Source: Campylobacteraceae bacterium
Lineage (GTDB): Bacteria; Campylobacterota; Campylobacteria; Campylobacterales; Sulfurovaceae
Reading direction: 5' to 3'
DNA length: 10,649 bases
Assembly: GCA_026982175.1 (NCBI GenBank)
Contig: JALSHP010000339.1
Coordinates: 1-10,649, forward strand
Position numbers and translations under genes: made by a program. Positions 1 through 5,826 of the stretch are shown in pieces (the first letter of the stretch is position 1; every line of letters begins with the position of its first letter). The notes beneath the pieces were generated by a model that did no database searches, was not told the origin of the DNA, and saw nothing but the letters and a program-made list of their open reading frames with translations.

Positions 1-2
1 CC

Positions 3-107
3 CAAGCAGGTCGTTTAGCGTATGAGGCAGGAACCATGCAACGACGTGAGTTTGCAAGTCCTTCTACCCCTACCATTGGTACACCTTTTTGGCATCAGTT
101 TAAATAA
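3..107 (+). CDS. thiG: Thiazole synthase ThiG, C-terminal fragment (5' end outside window)
   Basis: Reading from base 3 gives 34 residues and then TAA at 105-107. The fragment contains QAGRLAYEAGTM followed by FASPSTPT. This matches the ThiG C-terminus, where a helix of the form AGRxAYxAG is followed by a stretch like xxxAxASSPxxG. ThiG builds the thiazole phosphate of thiamine from deoxyxylulose phosphate, the ThiS thiocarboxylate and dehydroglycine. The next gene is thiE, which joins the thiazole and pyrimidine halves, so the context supports the call. The last residues (FWHQFK) are a lineage-specific tail. The catalytic lysine lies upstream, outside the window. The call rests on about 30 residues plus context. 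Confidence 0.8.
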   Translation, partial: QAGRLAYEAGTMQRREFASPSTPTIGTPFWHQFK

Positions 108-116
108 TTGGATGGT

Positions 117-139
117 GTAGGGTGTCAATTTATTGCACC
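117..139 (+). repeat. REP-like hairpin with GTAG foot, copy A1
   Basis: GTAG (117-120) is followed by a near-perfect palindrome: GGTG 121-124, a one-base T bulge at 125, CAAT 126-129, a TT loop and ATTGCACC 132-139. A GTAG or GGAG foot plus an imperfect hairpin is the hallmark of REP sequences mobilised by RAYT (IS200-like Y1) transposases. No RAYT gene is in the window, so that link is inference. The copy pairs with an inverted one at 188-209. Confidence 0.7.
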
Positions 140-187
140 GTTTCAAGCCTTACGGTGAAACGTTAAATTATACTTATTTTTATAAAA

Positions 188-209
188 GGTGCAATAAATT
201 GCACCCTAC
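188..209 (-). repeat. REP-like hairpin with GTAG foot, copy A2 (inverted)
   Basis: On the minus strand this reads GTAG then GGTGCAAT-TT-ATTGCACC, a perfect 8-bp stem. It matches copy A1 (117-139) except that it lacks the bulged T. The two copies face each other over about 48 bp, which contain a smaller inverted repeat (CGTTTC 139-144, GAAACG 157-162). The 93-bp unit 117-209 looks like a BIME, or equally a tiny MITE with 22-bp terminal inverted repeats, inserted between thiG and thiE. Confidence 0.7.
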
Positions 210-240
210 GAAAAACAAAAAACAAAAAATTAAGGTTAAA

Positions 241-858
241 ATGAAATTTTTAAACTGTGGCAATACCCCTTTAGGAGCGTACCCCTTAGTCGATAGAGCC
301 GATAAACTTGAAATACTCTTTTCATTGGGCATCACAACAGCTCAACTAAGAACAAAAGATTTAAAAGATGAAGCTTTAGAAAAAGAGATACTCAACGCCA
401 TTAAAATCTCTAACAAATATAAAGCCAGACTTTTTATTAATGACTTTTGGGAACTTGCCATAAAACATCAAGCCTATGGCATTCATTTAGGTCAAGAAGA
501 TTTAGTCGATGCAAACTTAGAAGCCATTTATCAAGCAGGTATTCGCTTAGGAGTTAGTACACACACGACAAAAGAGATAGAAATGGCACTTGAGATAGAA
601 CCTTCATACTTAGCCATTGGTCCTATTTTTGAAACAACTTCTAAAATAGTCGCTTATGACATCGTAGGAATTGAAGAGTTAAGAAAATGGTCACAAAATG
701 TTCCCTACCCTATCGTGGCAATTGGGGGCATAAATTTAGAAAATATTCAAGAGATTATTAAGATTCCTTCTGTCAGTGGCATTGCCATGATTTCTGAATT
801 CTTAGAAAACAATAAAATTTCATTAGAAAAAACAAAAAAACTACTGCAACTGTTTTAA
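241..858 (+). CDS. thiE: Thiamine-phosphate synthase ThiE
   Basis: This 205-aa TIM-barrel protein of the TMP synthase/TenI family couples HMP-pyrophosphate with thiazole phosphate to give thiamine monophosphate in the cytoplasm. The family motifs occur in order: QLRTKD 35-40, IND 66-68, HLGQEDL 82-88, GVSTH 104-108, GPIFETTSK 127-135 and AIGGI 160-164. Length is normal for ThiE. The frame stays open upstream to 133, but that extension runs through the REP-like element and has no ribosome binding site. The ATG at 241 has AAGG at 232-235 and starts an ordinary ThiE N-terminus, so I place the start there. The preceding gene is thiG, probably in the same operon. The segment after the TTSK motif (IVAYDIVGIEEL) differs somewhat from the usual form; a TenI-like regulator is the alternative but less likely. 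Confidence 0.88.
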   Translation: MKFLNCGNTPLGAYPLVDRADKLEILFSLGITTAQLRTKDLKDEALEKEILNAIKISNKYKARLFINDFWELAIKHQAYGIHLGQEDLVDANLEAIYQAGIRLGVSTHTTKEIEMALEIEPSYLAIGPIFETTSKIVAYDIVGIEELRKWSQNVPYPIVAIGGINLENIQEIIKIPSVSGIAMISEFLENNKISLEKTKKLLQLF

Positions 859-879
859 ATGTATCAAATTTCACAACTA

Positions 880-930
880 TATAATTGATTAAAGTGTTAC
901 CAAAGGTTACTACTGTATAATTAGGTTACA
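880..930 (+). promoter_or_regulatory. Promoter region of the ispDF operon with three GTTAC motifs
   Basis: The intergenic gap holds two perfect TATAAT boxes (880-885 and 916-921), the second nearer the start codon. Three GTTAC cores surround it at 896-900, 906-910 and 925-929, spaced 10 and 19 bp apart, roughly one and two helical turns on one face. In seven-base form they are TGTTACC (895-901), GGTTACT (905-911) and GGTTACA (924-930). Each is one mismatch from the HP1021 box as I recall it, TGTT[TA]C[TA]. The HP1021-like gene lies downstream in the same operon, so autoregulation is a reasonable guess. The boxes are seen; the binding is inferred. Confidence 0.55.
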
Positions 931-951
931 CTTTAAAAAAAGGAAATAGTA

Positions 952-2088
952 TTGAGTGATATTACGCTTATTCTCTTAGGTGCAGGTTCAGCCTCTCGCT
1001 TTAAACTGCCTCCTAAAAAGCAATGGTTATGGATAGGTCATGAACCACTTTGGCTTAAAGTTGCCAATGACTTTCAGAACATAAATAGCTTCAAAAGCAC
1101 TATCATTGTGTCATCTAGGAGTGACATTCAAACAATGTCAAACTTTGCAGAATTTACTTTTGTTGAGGGAGGAGATAGCCGTCAACAATCACTCAAAAAT
1201 GCACTTAAAGATGTAAACACCCCCTATGTTTTGGTCTCAGACATTGCACGATGTTGCCTCGATGACGATATGATAAAACGTGTAATTTCAGCAAAAAAGA
1301 ACAAATCCTGTGTAGTTCCTACACTTAAAATGGTAGACACACTCTATTTAGATGAATCTCCCATAAACCGTGATGGTGTCAAAATCATTCAAACCCCACA
1401 ACTCTCTTGTACTCAAACCCTCAAAAATGCTTTGAATTCAAACCATGAATTTACCGATGACTCTTCAGCCGTCGCCTCCTTAGGTGGAGAGGTTATTTTT
1501 GTAGAGGGTTCGGCTAAAGCCCATAAACTAACCACCGTTGAAGACCTTGCCAAAATGACTTGTCTTAAAGCACCTTCAAAACGTGCCTTAAGTGGTTTTG
1601 GCATTGACATTCATGCTTTTGAAGAGGGGAAACCAATGGTACTTTGTGGCATAGAGATAGATTCCCCCTTTGGATTTAAAGCCCATAGTGACGGAGATGT
1701 TGCTATTCATGCACTCATCGATGCCCTTCTCGGTGCCGCTGGACTAGGAGATATTGGTGAATTTTACCCTGATACTTCAGAGGATTACAAAGGGGTTGAC
1801 TCAAAAGAACTTTTAAAAGACACCGTCAAAAGACTAAAGGCGTTTGGCTATCTTATTGGGAATGTAGATTTAACCATTATTGCACAGACACCAAAACTTT
1901 TAACCTACAAAAAAGCCATGCGATTTCAATTGGCAAAACTACTCAACTTAACCCCAAATCTGGTTAATATAAAAGCAACTACTGCTGAAAAATTAGGTTG
2001 GATTGGACGAAAAGAAGGTGTAGCTGTTGAAGCTATTAGTACCTTATACTATTATGATTGGACGACAAATGAAAATTACCATAATTGA
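952..2088 (+). CDS. ispDF: Bifunctional IspD/IspF enzyme of the MEP isoprenoid pathway
   Basis: This 378-aa fusion carries two non-consecutive MEP-pathway activities. The IspD half (about 1-205) makes CDP-methylerythritol and shows the nucleotide-binding GAGSASRF...PPKK region (10-23), SDIAR (96-100), the TPQ motif (148-150) and LTTVEDL (193-199). The IspF half (about 213-378) makes the cyclodiphosphate and shows the metal ligands D219 and H221 (GIDIH), HSDGDV 245-250, FYPDTSEDYKGVDS 271-284 and TTAEKLGWIGRKEGVAV near the C-terminus. Fused ispDF is typical of Campylobacterota and Alphaproteobacteria, and the length is usual. The start is TTG with AAAGGAA about 7 nt upstream; translation from there begins exactly at the family N-terminus. 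The 3' end overlaps the next gene by 20 nt. Confidence 0.95.
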   Translation: MSDITLILLGAGSASRFKLPPKKQWLWIGHEPLWLKVANDFQNINSFKSTIIVSSRSDIQTMSNFAEFTFVEGGDSRQQSLKNALKDVNTPYVLVSDIARCCLDDDMIKRVISAKKNKSCVVPTLKMVDTLYLDESPINRDGVKIIQTPQLSCTQTLKNALNSNHEFTDDSSAVASLGGEVIFVEGSAKAHKLTTVEDLAKMTCLKAPSKRALSGFGIDIHAFEEGKPMVLCGIEIDSPFGFKAHSDGDVAIHALIDALLGAAGLGDIGEFYPDTSEDYKGVDSKELLKDTVKRLKAFGYLIGNVDLTIIAQTPKLLTYKKAMRFQLAKLLNLTPNLVNIKATTAEKLGWIGRKEGVAVEAISTLYYYDWTTNENYHN

Positions 2089-2953
2089 AAATGAGCTCTA
2101 TTTAGCACAAAGTATTGCTTCTAAATTAGGACAAGCAGGATATGAAACAGAAGTTTATTCCTCGGTTAAAGAGGCGATGGCAACAAGCACAGGTGATGCT
2201 TTTCTACTTTCAACAAATCTCCCTGGGCAAAATTTTAATGCACTTATTACAAAATATAAGGAGAAGATCATTATTTTAATGGTCTCCTATATTAATAATG
2301 ATACCGTAGCCGCCCCTCTAAAATTAGGAGCAAATGACTATATTGTTAAACCTTTTATTATTGAAGAGCTTCAACGTAAAATTGAGCATTATAAAGAGTT
2401 TCAAACCCTTAAAAAGTACAAAACACTCTACCGAGAGTATAATGAGTACCTACTTCAAGACATTAAAATTGATGAAGATATTGATAAGATAGCTTCACCA
2501 ATGATTGTGCTTACGAACTATGTAAAATTGGTTGATAAATTAGCCTTTACCTACGCTAAACAAAAAGACAGAGTTCTCTCTTTTGTCCCTTTAGCCAATA
2601 AAGATTGGAAATCTAAAATAGAGAAGTCTAATCTGAAACACCTACTCTATATTTCAGAATTACAAATCCTAAAAAAGAGTGAACGTGAACAACTTTTTGC
2701 TATAATCGAAGGACGTGACTTTATTATCTCTACCACCACAGAGATTGAGACCGAATACAAAACCATTGAGATTAATACCGACAATAAACTCTATGACCAA
2801 AATGAGATTTTAACCATAGATGACTATGTTAAGTTTATTGTCAATAATTTTCAATACTCATACCCTGACACTGAACTCTCTAAAAAACTCGGTATTTCAC
2901 GAAAAAGTTTATGGGAAAAAAGGAAAAAATATGGTATCTTCAAAAAGAAATAA
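2069..2953 (+). CDS. Orphan atypical response regulator, HP1021/Cj1608 type
   Basis: This 294-aa protein has an N-terminal receiver-like domain (about 1-115), a middle region and a C-terminal Fis-type helix-turn-helix (about 267-290, ELSKKLGISRKSLWEKRKKYG). The phosphoacceptor Asp is Ser48 (FLLSTNLPG), and the acidic pocket reads IEN (6-8). The later Ser73 and Lys94 (DYIVKPF) remain, so phosphorylation by the standard route is not expected. The middle (about 140-240) looks like an eroded NtrC-type AAA+ domain: a stretch resembling the DExx/Q-rich region (YISELQILKKSEREQLFAIIE) survives, but there is no Walker A. H. pylori HP1021 and C. jejuni Cj1608 are orphan regulators of this kind; from memory they affect replication initiation and redox or growth genes. 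This homologue has no cysteine. The start is the ATG at 2069 with GGA at 2060-2062; starts at 2027 or 2054 are also in frame but lie deeper in ispDF. Confidence 0.85.
   Translation: MKITIIENELYLAQSIASKLGQAGYETEVYSSVKEAMATSTGDAFLLSTNLPGQNFNALITKYKEKIIILMVSYINNDTVAAPLKLGANDYIVKPFIIEELQRKIEHYKEFQTLKKYKTLYREYNEYLLQDIKIDEDIDKIASPMIVLTNYVKLVDKLAFTYAKQKDRVLSFVPLANKDWKSKIEKSNLKHLLYISELQILKKSEREQLFAIIEGRDFIISTTTEIETEYKTIEINTDNKLYDQNEILTIDDYVKFIVNNFQYSYPDTELSKKLGISRKSLWEKRKKYGIFKKK
2919..2933 (+). promoter_or_regulatory. Ribosome binding site and start of the ATP-sulfurylase-like gene inside the regulator gene
   Basis: The Shine-Dalgarno AAGGA (within 2919-2925) and the ATG at 2931 lie inside the last codons of the upstream regulator. 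The Lys/Arg codons of its basic tail supply the purine-rich binding site. This site decides the start: the same frame is open back to 2820, but no ribosome binding site was noted there and the extension would run across the regulator's DNA-binding domain. The 23-nt overlap suggests translational coupling. Confidence 0.7.
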
Positions 2954-4121
2954 ACAGCTACATATTGATGGAGAAGCACTCTCCACGTTAGCATTGGTAC
3001 AAGAGGGACTCATTGCACCTGTTAGCAAACTAATGACTCAAGAAGAAGCAATAGAGGTTAGAGAGACAAAACTCTACAAAGGTGTACCTTTTCCTTTTCC
3101 TTTTTTGTTAACCCCCTCAGGTGAAAAAAACAAAACTTGTTTAGAGTCTTTAAAAAAAGGTGATGTTGTTGAGCTTGTGCATCAAAAAAACATTATTGGA
3201 ACATTAACAGCAGATGAGACTTTTCACATTGACCCTAGTGATAGACTAAAATGTATTTATGGAACAAATGACCCTTCTCATCCAGGTGTTCAAAGCACCA
3301 AAAAGCGTCTAGGGAGCATTGCCGTTACAGGTGACTACCATGTCGAGTATCCACTCATTACTTCTTCAAAGAAAATGGTTCAAGATAAGATTAAAGAGAC
3401 CCATGCCCAAAATGTATCCGCCTTAGTATTGGCAGCCAATCCCTTTAACCGTGCACATGAGAGAATGATAAGACAAGCAATTGACCAATCAGATTTAGTG
3501 GTGGTTTTTCTACTCAAACCTTTTACCAATCATGGACTGCGTTATGATATTCGTTATGATTCAATTTTAAAATTTATTGAAAACTTTCTACCTGCCAATA
3601 AAGTTGTTCTTGTTCCCTTAGAGAACTCTTACATTTTTGCAGGATACAATGAGCTTATCTTAGACTCTTTGGTGGCAAAAAACTATGGATGTCATAATCT
3701 CATTATCGGTAAAAACCATGCAGGGCTTGGACTCTTTTATGACCATGATACTTTAAATTCAGTCTTTGATGCAACCAAAGATATAGAGATAAATGTCTCC
3801 ACCGTAGAGCAGTATGTCTATTGTAATAAATGTCGTACTTTAGTGAGCATGAAAACCTGCCCACATGGACAGCATCATCATATTCACTACCATTCAGCTT
3901 CTATTTTAAAGCTCATTATGTCAGGAATGATGCCCCCTTCTATCTTAATGAGAAGAGAAGTTTCAGCCAGTATTTTAAGTGCTTTATTTCCTGAACGTTT
4001 TGAACACCTACAAGAGCTTTACGATGCCCTAATGCCCAACGATGGTCTAATGGAAGAGCATAGTGAAGAGGACTTTTACATTAAACTAATGGAACTCTAT
4101 AAAACAAGTTCATTAACATAA
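2931..4121 (+). CDS. Divergent ATP-sulfurylase (sulfate adenylyltransferase)-like protein
   Basis: This 396-aa protein has the ATP-sulfurylase layout: an N-terminal PUA-like domain (about 10-155, with YGTNDPSHPGV at 110-120) and a nucleotidyltransferase domain (about 160-355). The catalytic signatures are altered. QTRNPxHRAHE reads LAANPFNRAHE (167-177), GRDHAG reads GKNHAG (260-265), and the SGTxxR segment reads SASILK (322-327). The metal site of bacterial ATP sulfurylases is intact (C298, C301, C310, H312) and is extended by a His cluster (H315-317, H319, H321). True enzymes make APS from sulfate and ATP, or the reverse in sulfur oxidisers. Here activity is doubtful; a pseudoenzyme, ligand sensor or other nucleotidyltransferase is possible. 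It corresponds in position to Cj1609 of C. jejuni and overlaps the HP1021-like gene by 23 nt. Confidence 0.82.
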   Translation: MVSSKRNKQLHIDGEALSTLALVQEGLIAPVSKLMTQEEAIEVRETKLYKGVPFPFPFLLTPSGEKNKTCLESLKKGDVVELVHQKNIIGTLTADETFHIDPSDRLKCIYGTNDPSHPGVQSTKKRLGSIAVTGDYHVEYPLITSSKKMVQDKIKETHAQNVSALVLAANPFNRAHERMIRQAIDQSDLVVVFLLKPFTNHGLRYDIRYDSILKFIENFLPANKVVLVPLENSYIFAGYNELILDSLVAKNYGCHNLIIGKNHAGLGLFYDHDTLNSVFDATKDIEINVSTVEQYVYCNKCRTLVSMKTCPHGQHHHIHYHSASILKLIMSGMMPPSILMRREVSASILSALFPERFEHLQELYDALMPNDGLMEEHSEEDFYIKLMELYKTSSLT

Positions 4122-4137
4122 ATAGAAAGAGAAAAGA

Positions 4138-4629
4138 ATGGACTTAAATAGACTTTTTATTACTTTTGGAGGCTCAGGTTTAGCCCCTAAAGCTCCAGGT
4201 ACAGCTGGTTCTTTGGCTGCCTTAATTGTAGGCGTTGCACTTTTACAAGTAGTCCCCATGCAAACCCTTTTCATGTTAACCTTAGCCATTACTATTATTG
4301 GTGTTTTTGAAATTAACAAATATGAAAAAGCCACCAATAGCCATGATGACAAAAGTATTGTCATTGATGAAGTAGCAGGAATGTGGATAGCCCTTATGTT
4401 TGCCATTGCCACAGCTGAAAAAATGAACTATGCTTATGCCTATGAAATCGCTATTGTCGGAAGCTTTGCGGCTTTTAGACTTTTTGATATTTGGAAACCT
4501 TCAACCATTGGGGTCATTGACCGTAAAGTCAAAGGAGGTTTAGGGGTAATGGGAGATGATATTTTAGCAGGTATAGCAGGTGGACTCTTAACGGTTGTTT
4601 TACTTATTGGTTTAGAGAAGATTCTGTAG
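4138..4629 (+). CDS. pgpA: Phosphatidylglycerophosphatase A
   Basis: This 163-aa membrane protein removes the phosphate from phosphatidylglycerol phosphate in the inner membrane. It shows the PgpA signatures: GSGLAPKAPGTAGS 12-25, the core DKSIVIDEVAGMW 71-83, AAFRLFDIWKP 111-121 and GGLGVMGDDILAG 133-145, where acidic residues bind Mg2+. Hydrophobic segments lie around 26-58, 77-93, 101-115 and 143-160. Length is usual for the family. The ATG at 4138 follows a purine-rich AAAGAGAAAAG, 16 nt after the ATP-sulfurylase-like gene, so it closes the ispDF operon. Its TAG stop lies inside the GTAG foot of a REP-like hairpin. Confidence 0.93.
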   Translation: MDLNRLFITFGGSGLAPKAPGTAGSLAALIVGVALLQVVPMQTLFMLTLAITIIGVFEINKYEKATNSHDDKSIVIDEVAGMWIALMFAIATAEKMNYAYAYEIAIVGSFAAFRLFDIWKPSTIGVIDRKVKGGLGVMGDDILAGIAGGLLTVVLLIGLEKIL

Positions 4630-4647
4630 GGTGCATTTTAATGCACC
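4626..4647 (+). repeat. REP-like hairpin with GTAG foot, copy B1
   Basis: GTAG (4626-4629) is followed by a perfect stem, GGTGCATT-TT-AATGCACC (4630-4647). It has the same design as the copies at 117-209, with a compensatory change in the stem (CATT/AATG in place of CAAT/ATTG) that keeps it paired. The TAG of the foot is the stop codon of pgpA. On the plus strand the hairpin is followed by A-rich rather than T-rich sequence, so it is not a textbook intrinsic terminator. Confidence 0.7.
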
Positions 4648-4665
4648 AAAAATAAAATTTAAAAA

Positions 4666-4685
4666 CCAATAAATTGACACCCTAG
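4666..4685 (-). repeat. Degenerate inverted REP-like copy B2 at the convergent stop
   Basis: On the minus strand this reads CTAG-GGTG-T-CAAT-TT-ATTGG. It has the same bulged T as copy A1, but the foot is CTAG instead of GTAG and the distal CACC arm is lost. The TAG of the foot is the stop codon of the minus-strand 121-aa gene. On that strand a T run follows the short stem, so it could help end that transcript. With copy B1 it forms a 60-bp inverted pair between two convergent genes. Confidence 0.6.
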
Positions 4686-5047
4686 CTTAATATTACCCCA
4701 TCTACTCCACTCTTTGCCATCTCTTCAATCTCATCTTTTGTAATATCAGCTAAAACCTGTGTATCAAAAAGATAGTTTTGAGCAATGGGCATTAGCTCTT
4801 TGGCTAACTCTTTTTCACAAATAACATAAGTCGCGTTTAAAAGATTGGCAAAAATTGCCTCTTCAATAGATGAAATCACTAAAGCGTAACGCAAAGCGTT
4901 TTTTTGACAATATTTTGCCAATGCCAAACTCTTCTCTAAAGGCACTAATTGAAGCAGTGAATTAGCAGGGGTTTGAGCAATCTCTTCTATCGTAAAAACC
5001 TCATAAAAATCCTCACTCTCTATCCATTCATGTCCAAATATTTTCAT
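4682..5047 (-). CDS. Hypothetical protein, 121 aa, last gene of the ribA operon
   Basis: I do not recognise a named family. The 121-aa product has no signal peptide or membrane span. It shows alternating strand and helix segments (strands around LLQLVPL, YALVIS, ATYVIC, TQVLADIT and VDGVIL), which suggests a small alpha/beta protein, perhaps Rossmann- or half-TIM-like. It starts at the ATG ending at 5047, 4 nt after the stop of the PP0621-type gene, and has only a weak purine-rich ribosome binding site. It is the distal gene of a four-gene operon behind ribA and rsmG. Its stop lies in a REP-like foot, so its last codons may have been changed by the repeat. Codon use looks like its neighbours, so I take it as a real gene. 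Confidence 0.7.
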   Translation of the reverse strand: MKIFGHEWIESEDFYEVFTIEEIAQTPANSLLQLVPLEKSLALAKYCQKNALRYALVISSIEEAIFANLLNATYVICEKELAKELMPIAQNYLFDTQVLADITKDEIEEMAKSGVDGVILS

Positions 5048-5051
5048 AATG

Positions 5052-5288
5052 CTACTTTATCTTTTTTAAACACTCATGGGAACAGTAAGATTTTTTCTGA
5101 TAAATCAATGCATCCGTTTCTGTAATGTAAGTGCCACAAGTAGCACATGCTGAAGTCGCTTCTACTTCCCCAAAATCGTGTTCATTTTCATTATCTTCTT
5201 TGGGTTTATCTAAAAAAGGGACTTTCCCTCCAAAGAGACGATAAACAAACACCCCTGCTATCACCAAAAAAATAATTTTTAACCACAT
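5052..5288 (-). CDS. PP0621-family small membrane protein with zinc-ribbon
   Basis: This 78-aa protein begins with one transmembrane helix (about 3-19, WLKIIFLVIAGVFVYRLF), then has an acidic linker and a C-terminal metal site. C48 and C51 (CATC) and C69 and C73 (CSHEC) are spaced like a treble-clef or zinc ribbon. The layout matches the PP0621 family of small proteins of unknown role. The domain should face the cytoplasm if the short N-terminus is outside, but this is not certain. The ATG lies 1 nt downstream of the rsmG stop, so the two are almost certainly co-transcribed and probably coupled. Confidence 0.75.
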   Translation of the reverse strand: MWLKIIFLVIAGVFVYRLFGGKVPFLDKPKEDNENEHDFGEVEATSACATCGTYITETDALIYQKKSYCSHECLKKIK

Positions 5289-5289
5289 T

Positions 5290-5826
5290 TTACGCCTTTA
5301 TGTAGAGATAATTTCTCTGATTTTTTTCAATTATATCATAGTTCAATTTTTGCTCCACCAACTCCAATTCAGAAAAAACCTTTTCACCTTTATAGAAAAG
5401 AAAAGCTGTTTTTTCATCTTGAAGATGCCCTGTTAAATCTAAGAGCATTTTGGTATCAGTTACAGCACGTGAGCTTATGAGTCCAAAAGCTTCAGCTTCA
5501 TAATCTTCGACCCGTTTGCGTACTACTTCCACATTGGAAAGTTCTAATTCCATCGCCACATACTTTAAAAACATGGCACGTTTTTTACGAGGCTCACAGA
5601 GTACGGTTTTGACATGAGGATAGGCAATGGCTAAAATGAGTCCAGGAAACCCTGCTCCTGTTCCCACATCTAAAATACTCTTTGGCTCTTTGATGAACGT
5701 TGTTGGGAAAATGGAATCTTCAATATTTTTTTCAACTTCATGAGGTGTTTTTGCCCCTGTAAGATTATGGATTTTGTTCCATTCTAATAAAAGTTTCGTA
5801 AATTTTTTAAATTTTTCTTTGTACAT
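5290..5826 (-). CDS. rsmG: 16S rRNA (guanine527-N7)-methyltransferase RsmG
   Basis: This 178-aa Rossmann-fold, SAM-dependent methyltransferase modifies G527 of 16S rRNA. Family features are WNKIHNLTG (16-24), the SAM loop DVGTGAGFPG (53-62), CEPRKKRAMFL (77-87) and SSRAV (118-122). It is shorter than E. coli RsmG (about 207 aa), with a compact N-terminus as is common in Campylobacterota. Its ATG overlaps the ribA stop by one base (TAATG), which suggests translational coupling. Confidence 0.93.
   Translation of the reverse strand: MYKEKFKKFTKLLLEWNKIHNLTGAKTPHEVEKNIEDSIFPTTFIKEPKSILDVGTGAGFPGLILAIAYPHVKTVLCEPRKKRAMFLKYVAMELELSNVEVVRKRVEDYEAEAFGLISSRAVTDTKMLLDLTGHLQDEKTAFLFYKGEKVFSELELVEQKLNYDIIEKNQRNYLYIKA

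Noticed and set aside
133..240. 36-codon N-terminal extension of thiE
   Set aside because: It runs through the REP-like pair, has no ribosome binding site, and ThiE alignments start near the ATG at 241, which has AAGG in front of it.
1413..1610. Minus-strand open frame within ispDF
   Set aside because: Shadow of the IspD/IspF coding frame with no ribosome binding site or recognisable protein; the same holds for the minus frames at 4113-4412, 6788-6991, 8839-9048, 9390-9614, 9764-9955 and 10341-10553.
2820..2930. Longer start for the ATP-sulfurylase-like gene
   Set aside because: It would overlap the DNA-binding domain of the regulator by over 130 nt, and the ATG at 2931 has a clear AAGGA at good distance.
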